A stretch of 64,000 nt of DNA from Andrena cerasifolii (lineage: Eukaryota > Arthropoda > Insecta > Hymenoptera > Andrenidae). A program made the translations under genes and the position numbers. The stretch is taken from positions 2,542,001 to 2,606,000 of the forward strand of contig NC_135118.1 of NCBI RefSeq assembly GCF_050908995.1, given 5' to 3'. Below, piece by piece: positions 34,357-45,876 of this stretch. The notes below the pieces were generated by a model. It worked only from the letters and a program-made list of their open reading frames with translations. It ran no database searches and was not told the DNA's origin. Within the stretch, counting starts at the first letter, position 1, and every line of letters starts with the position of its first letter.

Positions 34357-34364
34357 ATTTAGGG

Positions 34365-35018
34365 TTGCTGCTAGAAGATTGTCTGCCATGATAAATGGCC
34401 GGAGTTCAAACTCGACTCTTTTCTTAGAGGAATTATAAATTGAACTTGTGAAAGTAAAAGGAAAGACATTGTAATTGTGTTCATTTTATATTTATTACAA
34501 TGTGTTAGATTTATTATATTGCCATTAAGAATATTTGTACGCGTCGTACGTTTAATTATTTAAATCATGGCCGGGGCGTTGTATGCTCGTTCAACGACAG
34601 CGAAACCAATAACATGATTTGACTTTCGATTTTTTGCCCGGTTGAATGTAGCCCACTCGTTAAAAACCTTTTATTTTATTTTCCGTTCTGGAACGTAGAA
34701 CAGTCTACACGTTTATTTTGAGCTTGTTACATTCTTATTTCATTTCATCATTTATAAGTTGTACAAATAAATATATTCACAGTTAAATTACAAGAACATA
34801 GTTTTTCCTTTATAATTGGACTAAATTGCTACTACGAAGACGCAATTCCGAGCAAAGCGGTTCTGCGCTTCACGGGCATCAACCCAGCTCCTAGGACCAC
34901 CGCCATCGCCGGACCGCAGTACCACGCAACAATGCACGGAGTTCTGCGGTGCTAGGGTTTATTGTTTTATATAGAGTCCTCTCTGTAGAGTAGTTAGTTC
35001 TTTTTGTAAAATCTGATG
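34365..35018. other. no feature seen
   Basis: AT-rich with a short GC-richer patch at 34850-34975. No recognised feature. Confidence 0.4.
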
Positions 35019-35020
35019 TA

Positions 35021-36779
35021 GGGGAGACCGGGGCTAAAAGTTGCGATTTCGATAAAACATAAAAAATGACTGGAAAATAATGTAGTTATTCCCTTCACTA
35101 TTCACTAATTTCTTGTTAAATTTATTATATTTTCTGATTTTAAGCTTGTATTTAATATGTTGTAATAGGTTTTTCATAGAAAGTAATTTATTTGTGGCTG
35201 ATCGAAGCGGAACTTCTTACCCCTATTTGGGGCAAGTTGTTATCGCATTGGGGTAAGTTGTTACTAAGATATAAGAGTTGCCTTTTAATGAAATATTTCA
35301 TTTTCTAATGAAATAAAACAGAATTTTATTGATAATATTTATTTATTATCTTTAAAAGAATCATAAACATTATCTTTGGTATAAAAACTATAATCTACTA
35401 ATCAGTCTTACATTCAACTGCATGTGTGTACCTACTTATTGAGATTTGTACTTGTAGCCTACTGTGGTCTCTTGTCCACATTGTAGTATTTTAATGAATC
35501 TCGATAGAATCATGTGGTAGATATTGAATTCTCTACCGACAGTTTTTATTTATCTTTACGCATGACTTCGATCGAAGTCGTGTCTCTTCCCGCCTTTCAT
35601 TCATATGTTCGCATCTTAAAGCACAGCAGAAACAATTTATACATTTGCGGTGGGGCAAGTTTTTACGGTAACAACGTGCCCCAAGTCACGGTAACAACTA
35701 GCCCCTGCCGACACATGTAGCAATTTCAAAGACTATTCTGCTTATACATATATTCAAACGATAAACACTATTACACCATGTTCTTAAATGTCATTTGATC
35801 CATAAGAACGAATCAATCTATAATATCGACGTTAAATAATTGAAATAGACCAGAAAATAATGATAGAAAATTGTTTACTTATCTGGTACACCACTAATAG
35901 GTCCTCGCTTACAACCACACAATTCGCTGTCCGGACGCTATTAAGGGGGGAGCCTGGTGTAGCGGATCGAAGAAATCGATTTTTTTTTTGCATAAATCAA
36001 TAGTTAAACATCGCGATAATATGCTCCCAAAGCAGCAAAACGAAATTCGAAAAATTAAAGCGGATATAGCCGATTTTGCTACGGAGCGCCAGGCTACCAC
36101 AAAACTTTAAATGCGTTTTTCTCGAAACGACAGTTTTATACTTTGCGGGCAATGTAACTCAAAAAATATTCAACCAATCGACTTGGCCTTGTGCACGGAT
36201 ATTTGTGAACATTTTCTTCATAGTACTAAGTTATTAGTATAATGATATTATTTAAATAAATAACTTTTTTTTAGACATTTAAGGCAAAATTTCGTTGGAA
36301 ACAGTGAACTTTTTATTCAAGAGGCCGCCATTTGTTCATTTTGCATCTTTTAAGTTTCAAATTTCTTCATTCTGTGCGTACACTCATAAACTAAAAGAAA
36401 ATTGTTCGATTTTTGGTTTCAGACGAAACCAAAAGACGCTACGTTGCCCGCAGTGCAATAATTGCGTCTCCAACGGACTGGGCATAACTTTGTTATTTGC
36501 CGCTCTTTTTTAATAATTTTATTTTGTTATATACCTTAACCTGTTAATACAATATCCTGAAAGTTTCAGAAAGATCTATCAAATACTTTCTTTAAAAAAA
36601 ATTCCCGAAAAATGCCTCGATTTTCATTTAGTTACACCAGACTCCCCCCTTAAAGTGGGCGACAGAGTGGCGTGATCAACTCACACGGAAAAAATAATTT
36701 AAAGTACAACGCTCTTTTTATTTTGAAGATAGAGCCGTCGGAACAACTTACCCCCGCAACTTTTAACCCCGGTCTCCCC
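35021..36779. mobile_element. TA element (GGGGAGACCGGGGC ends), copy 1, hosting a TTAA element
   Basis: Ends GGGGAGACCGGGGCTAAAAG and the complement of GGGGAGACCGGGGTTAAAAG, TA at 35019-35020 and 36780-36781. Nested TTAA element at 35941-36653. Related ends occur at 48364-49408. No transposase seen. Confidence 0.85.
35941..36653. mobile_element. TTAA element, family GGGGGGAGCCTGGTG, copy 1
   Basis: TTAA at 35941-35944 and 36650-36653. Ends GGGGGGAGCCTGGTGTAG and the complement of GGGGGGAGTCTGGTGTAAC. The arms contain AACTTTAAATGCGTTTTTC (an internal TTAA) and a paired TTGGTTTCAGACGAAACCAA at the inner side. Confidence 0.88.
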
Positions 36780-36781
36780 TA

Positions 36782-37575
36782 CGCTTCAAGGACCAGCTCT
36801 TCTTTGTTCAGAAACACGTGTCTCTCTACGCTTTTATGTAAAGCTGAATATATTAAAACACAACCAGGACTGTTGAGAACAGAAATATATTCTGATTATA
36901 AAATTAACCATAACAAATTATGTTGCTATTCATGCACTGGGATGAATCAAGAAAGTTTTGTAGATACATAGTTCGTTATTACAGCACACAGGATTATACA
37001 CCCTAATTATAGGATCGATGATATAATTAGAATATAGGGTTGTAGTTTAAAGGGAAGGCATTTCTAAACTACCCTGATGGAAGTATTCAAGCGTAGTTTA
37101 CTCAGACGTTAATCATCCTATATAAACATAATAAATAGCAACTATCCCTTCCTTATCTCACAGAGAGTCGGTATGATTCGATATATACATATAATGTTCT
37201 GTGATACAATTAATTTCCCTCCTTTTATGGGAACGGTTGTGAATAAGTAAACTGAATTGTTTCTCTGTAAATCAAAGAGGATTTTTATTATTTTTTTAAA
37301 AATTTATGAGCTAAGGTTTACTTATTACAATCATACCTGTAAATCAAAGAAACAACATTCAATGTTTATTATCCACTCTGTTATATATTTACACTTTCTT
37401 TGGTTTATTTGATACATTCGTACACACTCCTTTCAGCCACGTGTTTCTCCTCATCACCTTCTTATCTTTTTTTTTATTAGGCGGGATGATTCACGTAGCT
37501 TTAGGAAAGTGCCATATACTTTCCTTGCATACATATACATTATGTAAATAAAGTACCCGGAATTTGTAAATAAAG
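36782..37575. other. no feature seen
   Basis: AT-rich sequence without a supportable feature. Confidence 0.4.
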
Positions 37576-37589
37576 CAGAAACTACTTAT

Positions 37590-38023
37590 TTATTCATCAA
37601 AGTTTATTATATCGCCTTTAAAATAGACCCCATCTGAGGCAATACACATACGCCAACGCTTATCGCAGACTTCAAAACATTTTTCAAACGCTGAAGAAGG
37701 TATAGCTCCTTCAGCTCCTTCTGCGAAATCTCTTTTATGGCTTCAATCAACTCAAAACGCCTTCCACGAAGTGGTAATTTGAGTTGAGGAAATACAAAAA
37801 TGTCACACGGAGCTATATCTGGTGAATACGGAGCGTTTCATGAAGGTAGAGTCACTAGAAGCTCGCGGAATCATCTCTTCAGCAACCACTTTTCGATGCT
37901 CTTTTTGCAAAAAATTCAGCTCTTTCGGTAGAAGTCGTGCAGCGATGCGTTTCATGCTCAAAACTTCAGTCAAACTGTTGTACACGGACATGTGAGACAT
38001 TTCCACTTCATGAGCCACTGTAA
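37590..38023 (-). pseudogene. mariner transposase remnant, internally deleted
   Basis: Minus strand. The N-terminal part reads EVEMSHMSVYNSLTEVL, then MKRIAARLLPKELNFLQKEH and VAEEMI, as in SETMAR-like mariner proteins common in insects. At about 37835 it jumps, out of frame, to PYSPDIAPCDIF (third catalytic Asp region) and continues through LKLPLRGRRFE to RWRMCIASDGVYFKGD and a stop at 37590-37592. The deletion removes the first two catalytic Asp motifs. The true N-terminus and the inverted ends are not identified. This is a different mariner lineage from the copy at 10.1-13.2 kb. Confidence 0.88.
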
Positions 38024-38377
38024 TGGACACAAGGATAATTTAAACTATCGTTTTTACGAATAATACTTATAAAGATATTTATTCAATTTAAAGTAAGAAT
38101 ATTGGAGATTCAACTGTTTTAACTTGACTCCGTGACTGACACTGGTGGCTTTTGGAATAGTAATGCTGTAGGATAAGGGACTGTGATGAGTTTTAAAGGT
38201 TTCTGAATGTAAGAGAGGGCAGAATTGCAGGATTTTGGATAGGTGACGCATTGGCTAAGATAACGATGGGTAGCAGGGATGACGCAGTACTTACATTTGG
38301 GTAATTAGTGTGAATCATATTTACAGGGAAAGTCAGAGAAAAACGATAAGAAAGGGTCAGTACATTACACCACCTCT

Positions 38378-39090
38378 TTAAGGGGGGAGCCTGGTGTAAC
38401 TAAATGAAAATCGAGGCATTTTTCGGGAATTGTTTTTAAAGAAAGTATTTGATAGATCTTTCTGAAACTTTCAGGATATTGTATTAACAGGTTAAGGTAT
38501 ATAACAAAAAAAAAATTATTAAAAAAGAGCGGCAAATAACAAAGTTATGCCCAGTCCGTTGGCGACGCAATTATTGCACTGCGCGCAACGTAGCGTCTTT
38601 TGGTTTCATCTGAAACCAAAAATCGAACAATTCTCTTTTAGTTTATGAGTGTACGCACAGAATGAAGTAATTTGAAACTTAAAAGATGCAAAATGAACAA
38701 ATGGCGGCTTCTTGAATAAAAAGTTCACTGTTTCCAACGAAATTTTGCCTTAAATGTCTAAAAAAAAGTTATTTATTTAAACAATATCATTATACTAATA
38801 ACTTAGTACTATGAAGAAAATGTTCACAAATATCCGTGCACAAGGCCAAGTCGATTGGTTGAATATTTTTTTAGTTACATTGCCCGCAAAGTATAAAACT
38901 GTCGTTTCGAGAAAAACACATTTCAAGTTTTGTGGTAGCCTGGCGCTCCGTAGCAAAACCGGCTATATCCGCTTTAATTTTTCGAATTTCGTTTTGCGGC
39001 TTTGGGAACATATTGTCGTGATGTTCAACTATTGATTTATGCAAAAAAAATCGATTTCTTCGACCCCCTACACTAGACTCCCCCCCTTAA
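38378..39090. mobile_element. TTAA element, family GGGGGGAGCCTGGTG, copy 2
   Basis: TTAA at 38378-38381 and 39087-39090, inverted ends as in copy 1. An internal TTAA lies at 38750-38753 in the right arm. The frame 38811-39035 is repeated in the next unit only because the DNA is duplicated. Confidence 0.88.
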
Positions 39091-39427
39091 ATGTGTAAAA
39101 AAAGTTATTTATTTAAACAATATCATTATACCAATAACTTAGCTCTGTGAAGAAAATGTTCACAAATATTCGTGCACAAGGCCAAGTCGATTGGTTGAAT
39201 ATTTTTGGAGTAATATTGCCCGCAAAGTGTGAAACTGTCGTTTCGAGAAAAACGCATTTAAAGTTTTGTGGTAGCCTGGCGCTCCGTAGCAAAACCGGCT
39301 ATATCCGCTTTAATTTTTCGAATTTCGTTTTGCGGCTTTGGGAACATATTGTCGTGATGTTCAACTATTGATTTATGCAAAAAAAAAATCGATTTCTTCG
39401 ATCCGCTACACCAGGCTCCCCCCTTAA
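39087..39427. mobile_element. right-half duplicate of the same TTAA element
   Basis: Begins at the shared TTAA and ends at TTAA 39424-39427. It matches copy 2 from its internal TTAA (38750) to its right end, about 336 bp, with small differences. It has no left arm. Confidence 0.88.
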
Positions 39428-39444
39428 CACTCAGGCGACGATTT

Positions 39445-39655
39445 TCGATGGCCAACACTGGAACTTTTCAACTCGAAATTTTTAAACTTCTCTCAATGAA
39501 AAACTACGACGGTCTTTGCTCTGAGATTGATCTCATACCGTCGTGAGGTCCACCCGAATGTAACACCACACGTTGGCTGCATATCGCAGCTCTTGACTTA
39601 GAAAAACAGTGGTACCCGGTCTGACCCGCGTACCCGGTTTTGCCCTACTTTCCCC
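39445..39655. mobile_element. right-end fragment of the GGGGAAAGTGGGGC TA element
   Basis: Nearly identical to 33325-33533 (AACACTGGAACTTTTCAACT to the GTACCCGGTTTTGCCC end), followed by TA at 39656-39657. The left part is missing; a TTAA element abuts it at 39427. Confidence 0.8.
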
Positions 39656-39805
39656 TATCACTGCAAAACAAACTAAACTTTTTTAAAAACCCTCTTTAAA
39701 GGCCCATCTGTGCCCATTTTTAAAAACAACTGCCTATGTACTGCCCTTAACTCATCGCTTGAAAATATCTCTTTCATTCCTCTACGATCCTCCTTTGATT
39801 AAAAA

Positions 39806-39920
39806 ATTCATAATTAATTATACAATCGTTTTACAGAATAACCCCGCCGTTTATATGCATTGTAGCGTGATAAACAACTCTGAATTTATAGTTAATTCAT
39901 TTGAATTTCGATGGACTTAA
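39806..39920 (+). repeat. diverged direct repeat, copy B
   Basis: Partner of 31658-31780; about 115 bp in the same orientation with roughly a quarter of bases changed. Confidence 0.6.
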
Positions 39921-40736
39921 TTCGTCGTTTGGAAATGCCTCTTTGAGTGAGCAGAACGCGTTACCACGATACGAATGCTCAGTAATAAATTATGCTCGTG
40001 CGAAAGTGAGAGATATTTGGCATATTTGAAAGTGGCAAGTATTTGCTATGAGCAAAACGAGTTAATTTACATTTGATCATTACGTAATCATTTTTTAATT
40101 AATATCTAACTTTTCCACTGTTACAAGGCGTACACATTCAAGAACAGAATCAAAAAAGTTCCACTATATATTTCGAACATTCCATTAGCACATCAGGGTA
40201 AGTAAAAAATATCCCTCAGTTTCATATTGCTTTCGAATAAATTCATAAATCATTTTTCCTCGTTAATCTCTACATTTGAAGTCGAACAGTTCTAACGAAA
40301 CGATGTAATTACAACATACGATGCTTCTAAATTAAAAACTGGGCCCAATTTTCCAAATGTACTCCGAGTCTCTTCGCGCAGAACAGAAATTTCTGTTGAT
40401 ATTGAAAAAACGTAATATTGAATCGTTCGTAGATGAGTCGAAGATAAATATTCTAATGTTCAAAATTGCTTAACAGAGACATCTAACCCAGACTTTCTTC
40501 CGAAAGTTTCGTGTACATAATTAGCACTTTCACTAGAATTTTAGATGCTTTAGGGCGTGAAGAAAGTTCGCAAGTCTTGACCAGTGATTGTAATGTGTGT
40601 CGCAACTTCAATTCCTCTGTGATTAAGGAGGCCAGCGTAACACGGACATGATCAGTTCTTCCCCAGACAAGAATTTATACCAGATGCTCACAGAGTGTCG
40701 TCGACCTTGTGATACAACCGGAACAACAGGTGATTC

Positions 40737-41335
40737 TCCATATCCAAATAAATCGAAAATAAGGAATAAAAAGTTTTCATATGGCACTGTGTTTCGAAGA
40801 TATTAATTTCAAAGACTTATCGACTAGAAATTTATTAAGGATAGAAGTAATCTCTGTATAAATACATGACAAGTTTGTGGAACCACTTTTTTCCAACGAT
40901 ACTGTGTTTTCTAGAAATTTGCTTTTGAAGATGGAACAGATTTGTGGTCAAGTAGAAAATATAATATTATATCTAATGCTACTGAAATAGTAGTACAACC
41001 CAAAAGTGAGGGAGGAGGGGGAGGTGGTGTTCGCCATATAAAAATACATCGAAAATAAGGAATAAATTTTTTTTAGGCGAAGCTTCGCTTTCGAGTAAAT
41101 CGATTTCGAAAATCCGGAAAGTACGCGTTTATTTGGTATTTTTAAAACTTGGTCCGGGCACACTGTTTTTTCTTTGAAACTTGTTCTGGTGAAGCTGGAA
41201 AATGAGTCAAAATGTTGGAATAACTTATTTGCGAACGAGATTATTTTCGCGAGAAAATCGGTTTTAAAGGTGAAACCGATTTGTAGGTAGGTATACATTA
41301 TAAGATTTTATTACTACAAGAAATACACGAAAATC
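40737..41335. repeat. probable old tandem duplication (about 300 bp unit)
   Basis: Two stretches share CATAT..AAATACATCGAAAATAAGGAATAA near their start (40740 and 41035) and GAWACNGATTTGTGGT-like text near their end. Strongly diverged; the family is not recognised and the minus-strand frame 40948-41298 is not convincing. Confidence 0.35.
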
Positions 41336-41479
41336 AACAAGATCGAAGAAAACCAACCGATGCAAATACAGAGACTAAACATATATATATTCTGACACAG
41401 AAAATAAACAACACCTTTCGCCACATAAGCAAGGATCAAAACTCGGCAACTAAAAACAACATACCCGAATCATTCTCCA

Positions 41480-42084
41480 AACTCACAGGACACATATATG
41501 CTGTCCTCTTATCAACAGAACGAACCATAGAAAACAACTATAAGGACACCGTAAGTTTTAGTAACTCCTTAAACGCACTAGAAGCTGTGACAAAGAAAGA
41601 ATCATCCAACCAAATGGTCAAACAAATCCAAGACTTGATACATAACGCTGACAATAATAAAGAAATCTATCATGTTGAACTATCTACAGCCGGATCAAGA
41701 AAAAATCAGAGGCGAGATACCAACCCACATTCAAATATCCGACACAAAACTCTAGTGTCTGTACCAGGATTATAAACAGTACATTAATAAAATTGCTACT
41801 GAAAAATGGAACGACATTTGGAAAACCAAACCCTCAAGAATCCATAATTTAATCCCCAATTTTAACTACAAAATACAAGATAAAACACTAAATAGGGGAG
41901 ATCAAGTTGTCATGACCCGACTCAGAATTGGTCGCACCAATCTAACACATGGACACCTAATGGATAAACCGACTCCAAAAATGTGCGATGAATGTAATAT
42001 CCCAATCACAGTTAAACACCTATTATATAACTGTACCAAATTTGACAACCTCAGGAATTCAACTGACACCAACATATGTATTTG
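41480..42084 (+). pseudogene. non-LTR retrotransposon ORF2 C-terminus (RNase H and CCHC region)
   Basis: Plus-strand decayed end of a LINE polyprotein. The frame reads HIYAVLLSTERTIENNYKD, then SLNALEAVTKK, matching the middle of a LINE RNase H domain (the AE..AI and SDS..AL segments, partly lost). After a frameshift near 41690 and a break near 41770, a second segment reads EKWNDIWK, LNRGDQVVMTRLRIGRTNLT, HGHLM and a C-x2-C-x7-H-x4-C knuckle (CDECNIPITVKHLLYNC) before a stop at about 42084. RNase H plus this knuckle is typical of I/Loa/R1-type non-LTR elements. Frameshifted and without RT, so dead. Confidence 0.8.
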
Positions 42085-42156
42085 AAAAGCTAACCAAGAT
42101 GAAATGAAAGAATGAAAAATCATTATACTCCAGAATCTAACCAAGAAACTTAACTA

Positions 42157-42337
42157 TACTCCCTGTCATTTAAGAAGGAACCTGCCGATCGACGAGTTTA
42201 GACCGGTTCTGCGCAGGTTGACGCTCATTGGTGCCGGGAGAAGCCACTATTGGCTGTACCCCCACCAACGCTTTCTCGGAGCCAATGAGCTCATTCTACA
42301 TGCGCGAAACGGGTTTCTTCTTAAATGATAGGGAGTA
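42157..42337. mobile_element. palindromic TA MITE, copy 2 (TACTCCC ends)
   Basis: Same family and length as 6238-6418; TA at 42155-42156 and 42338-42339. It lies in the 3' region of the LINE remnant just upstream. Confidence 0.85.
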
Positions 42338-42339
42338 TA

Positions 42340-42587
42340 GTCCTCACCCAATACTTCAACTTTTTTAAATTTTAATTTTTCCTACTATTTTTAAGTGATT
42401 ATGAAATTTCCTATAAAAATTTGACACATTTGGTACTTTCGCCCTAAAGCGCCCAACATGCTTCCCAGCGACGTTACTGTCTCCTCGGAGAGAGGGTTTT
42501 AGGAGTCGTCCCACCTTAGCTGAAGGCGCACCGGTGGAGGGAGAACCGAAACATCTGTTTTAGGAGTGCATTTCCCCTATAGTGCCT
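42340..42587 (+). other. probable LINE 3' untranslated region
   Basis: Structured non-coding text (TTTAGGAGTCGTCCCACC, GGTGGAGGGAGAACCGAAAC) lies between the LINE remnant and the next MITE. Assigned to the LINE by position only. Confidence 0.4.
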
Positions 42588-42589
42588 CT

Positions 42590-43074
42590 ACGAGCTATAG
42601 TGACTTAGGTGTGAGGTACCCAGCGGGGTCTTAACCGATACCCTGCTGGGTACGGGCCGCTAAACGTGCCCTCACTACTGCCTCTTGCAGGAATGTGTGT
42701 AGGGAAGACCAGGACAAAACCTGGGCCCTAAAGGGTAAAATAAGTTATTAATATAAAATAATTTATATTGCTACTGTTGTAATGCAGTGGGTACATATAC
42801 CTTACTGAAATGGATTTGTATTTAATATGTGCTGACGTGCTATAAAGCTTAATTGGTGTCTTTTAATAATGATAAACAGTATCTTTAATTTCTATTTTAT
42901 TTTATTAAAATCGAAGATGTAACACTTCATCTATAGGGCCCCGGTTTTGTCCTGATCCTCCCTAAACACAGTCTTGCAAGAGGTCACGTTTAGCGGCCCA
43001 TACCCAGCAGGATATCGGTTAAGACCCCGCTGAGTGACCTCACACCCAAGTCACTATAGCTCGTAGAGGCACTA
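42590..43074. mobile_element. TA element, TAGTGCCTC family, copy 2
   Basis: 485 bp, TA at 42588-42589 and 43075-43076, ends TAGTGCCTCTACGAGCTATA inverted. Uninterrupted centre (CTGTTGTAATGCAG...TACATATACC). Confidence 0.88.
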
Positions 43075-43077
43075 TAC

Positions 43078-43351
43078 TTGGGAAGGCCTGGTGTACAGGA
43101 TACTAAACGGGCTGGTTGATAACCCTCGTGTTCTGTCGCTGGTCAACTTCAGCATGCCTTTACGTGCTACAAGGCAAACACCCCTTTTTAGATCTCCGGA
43201 CTACTCCTCCTGGGTCGGGCACACGGATCCCCTGCAGAGAATATGCGATCTCGCGAATAGGTATCACGGAAACATTGATTTCTTTGCCGATCCCCTCTCT
43301 AGTTTTAAGACGAACGTTCAGAAAGCCCTGTTTCTTCATGGCATTTTATAG
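43078..43351 (+). pseudogene. non-LTR retrotransposon ORF2, C-terminal fragment
   Basis: Plus strand, about 86 residues: VYRILNGLVDNP, VNFSMPLRATRQTPLF, then DPLQRICDLANRYHGNIDFF and a stop. This matches the segment after the reverse transcriptase thumb in Jockey/CR1-like LINEs (RxLNGLxDxP ... R..RxLF ... R...LxN....IDxF). Nothing upstream belongs to it because a TA element directly precedes it. The downstream sequence to 43842 is its 3' end. Confidence 0.75.
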
Positions 43352-43842
43352 AGGTAACCTAGACCCACACGCCGAACTCTTATATACTCTTATACATATA
43401 CAGTATTTCCTCGTTAGCGGCTCGCTGGTCGGGACCGGCGTTGAGCCCATATCGTGAACAGAGCCCTAATTCCGAGTGTTCGTTTCTCGCTTCTTTCTGG
43501 CCGAAAGACGGAGCGAGACAAAACATCAACGCGTCGTCCGTCTCGCACTGTCCTCGCACTGAAAGGTGCCTCTCGCTCGCTCTCGTTCCATCTCGCTCTC
43601 GCCTTTGCCGAACAAGAGTGAGACAGAAGTGGTGGGGATAGCGAGGAGTCCGTATCGTGTACACCAAACCGAGTCCGTAACGAGGAAATACTGTACTCTT
43701 ATATACCCTAATCCTTACAACCTATTCTTTATTGCCTGATTCGAACAGGTGTTTGTTGTATTGTCTGGACAAATCATTGTACTGCTCATACTAGTCGTAA
43801 TGGGCTTGTCCCGTAAATAAACATTATTATTATTATTATTAT
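43352..43842 (+). mobile_element. LINE 3' end with (ATT)n tail, carrying a MITE
   Basis: After the ORF stop, the text ends TAATGGGCTTGTCCCGTAAA followed by TAAAC and an (ATT)n run at 43823-43842. A GGGC..GCCCGTAAATAA tail with a short simple repeat is a usual 3' end of insect non-LTR elements. A TA MITE at 43401-43693 interrupts it. Confidence 0.7.
43401..43693. mobile_element. TA MITE (CAGTATTTCCTCGTTA ends)
   Basis: 293 bp with perfect 16-bp inverted ends CAGTATTTCCTCGTTA and TA at 43399-43400 and 43694-43695. CAGTAT ends with TA fit mariner/pogo-type MITEs. The interior is GC-richer, with GAGCGAGA/TCTCGCTC words on both strands, so the overlapping frames at 43380-43667 and 43441-43641 are not genes. 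Confidence 0.88.
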
Positions 43843-43851
43843 AATTCTTAT

Positions 43852-45150
43852 GATTAATGAAGTGCAGGGGTCCTCGACGAATTTTTAAATCGATTTTCTC
43901 GAAAACGAAGCCTCGCATCAGAAATTATTATTTTACATTTTTCACTTACATTCATACGAAGGATCGCTATGTTTCGGATTATACCGACAATTCAATGACA
44001 TCATGTATATAAGTAGACTGTGTACTCGCACGTGATGCATACTAAACGTATTCGATACTTCTATGGACGTAATGATCATGATTGCACTGGTACGTTGGGC
44101 GAGAATAATAAACAAGTATGTTTGCTAAAATTACAAATATTTTCAACATTGAGAAATTCGAAGTGCAATATTTTGAAAGCAAAGAGTCGCATAATATGCA
44201 ATCGTTTAAAAAAAATTAATGGAACACATAGATATAATATATGATTACTATAAATGTTAGGGTATTTATTAAGAAAATAAAAAAAAATATTTTTTTCTAC
44301 AAACACAATAGCACAGTAATGTGTAAAGCGACGTCAAAATGGTAGAACGGTAATTTACAACATAATAACTGTAATAAAAAATTACACGACTATCGAGTGT
44401 CGTTCGCAGGCTAAAAGGCATTAGCTTAACATTTCCATATATGAATATTAATTAATTTTTTAGTCTCCTTATTTTGTTATTTATATTTTCCTTCACTGCG
44501 TATGAAGTAAGGAAAACCGTTTCTTAGGAACGATTGTTAGGTACGTTCCACACGTGCGAAGTGTTTGCAAATCACGGTGCAAAAAATTGTTATTAGAATT
44601 TCTATAATAAATAAGATGTTACCGTTGATCTACGCTAGATATTTTAGTATTTAAGGAATTAAAGATCGATTAAGCGTGAAACACAAGGTGACATGAAATT
44701 TCCTGAAACATTAGTTTCACACAAGCTTCGCAATACATATTCGCAGAATAGTGTAAAGTAGCTGAATAAATACTTTTCCATTGTAAAAGAGTGCAATCTT
44801 CTTCTGCCACATTTATTCAAAGCAAGCCACATTCCATTCTTATTTTGATACACTTGACCGCTTAGAATTTATAACATTGTTCTTTATTAAACATTTTCTT
44901 TAATTCTCATTACACATATCAGGAAATATTATTTAGTGGTTAACTATGTAGGGCATCACTGAATATTAAATATACATTAGATTTGCAAATATTGTATCTA
45001 ATTTACATATTTATACGTAATAATCAAGCTAGTGCGACATTGAATAAGTAAATATTAATAATTTTCCCTAATTTCATACGCAGTAGGTAAGAACACAATG
45101 TATGAAAACAAAAAAAAATGTATTTATCTCGCATAAACTAAGTAGATATC
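43852..45150. other. no feature seen
   Basis: AT-rich. Frames at 44020-44306 on both strands are unremarkable. Confidence 0.4.
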
Positions 45151-45151
45151 T

Positions 45152-45876
45152 TATAATTAGGATATACTTCCGAACGGCCCCAGTGGCCGATCGACACGAG
45201 GCTTGAGGGGAGGGGGTGTGGACCCTAAATCTAAAATTGTAGCTTCGGGAATTTATTAATTTCCGAAATATTAATAAAAAATTATTGTTAATTTTTTCTA
45301 TAAATTATTTTTTTGAACTGTATATACGTAGCCCTAACGGGATTTCATCCTGCCCTCCCCCCAATTGGTCCTACGGACAGCTGGACGCGTTCCCCTTCCT
45401 CCGCGTGCCCCTGAAGCACTTAAATGGCATGCATATGTAGCTGAAATTCAAAGCCAATTTTCTCGAAAACGAAGCGCGATATTAAAAAATTGTATTCTAT
45501 ATTTTCGTCTTATTTTGGCCTGTAGAATCACCCCCCTAGATCATTGCCGATGAATAAAGTAATAGGTATCCATCCTGTATAATAGGATGGATCGCATCTG
45601 AAAGTTTCTGGTTCAAATCTGCAAACTTACATCGCTTTACGCGCCCCCCGCACTAATCTAGCCCCAACCAATACTAATATCCAGAACAAGTTGGAAAGTG
45701 GAATGCATAATGTCGGAATAAGTCAACAGAAATACTAAAAGTTTTTTATTAATATCTCGTAAACTAATAAATTCCCGAAGCAACAATTTTAGATTTAGGG
45801 TCCAAACACCCTCCCGGCAAATCTCGTGTCGATCGGCCACTGGGGCCATTTGGAAGTACAGCCTATAATTATTATA
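45152..45876. mobile_element. palindromic element (GGCCCCAGTGGCC arms)
   Basis: TATAATTAGGATATACTTCC at the left and the complement at the right, followed in both arms by GGCCCCAGTGGCCGATCGAC and CCCTAAATCTAAAATTGT. The arms are about 130 bp; the centre is AT-rich. Target duplication not determined. Confidence 0.62.

Noticed and set aside
38811..39371. Two nearly identical 74-residue proteins 336 bp apart, looking like tandem paralogues
   Set aside because: The duplication follows TTAA borders of a palindromic element, and the frames lie in its arms.
40948..41298. 116-residue minus-strand frame
   Set aside because: No recognisable family, low complexity, and it lies in a diverged repeat.
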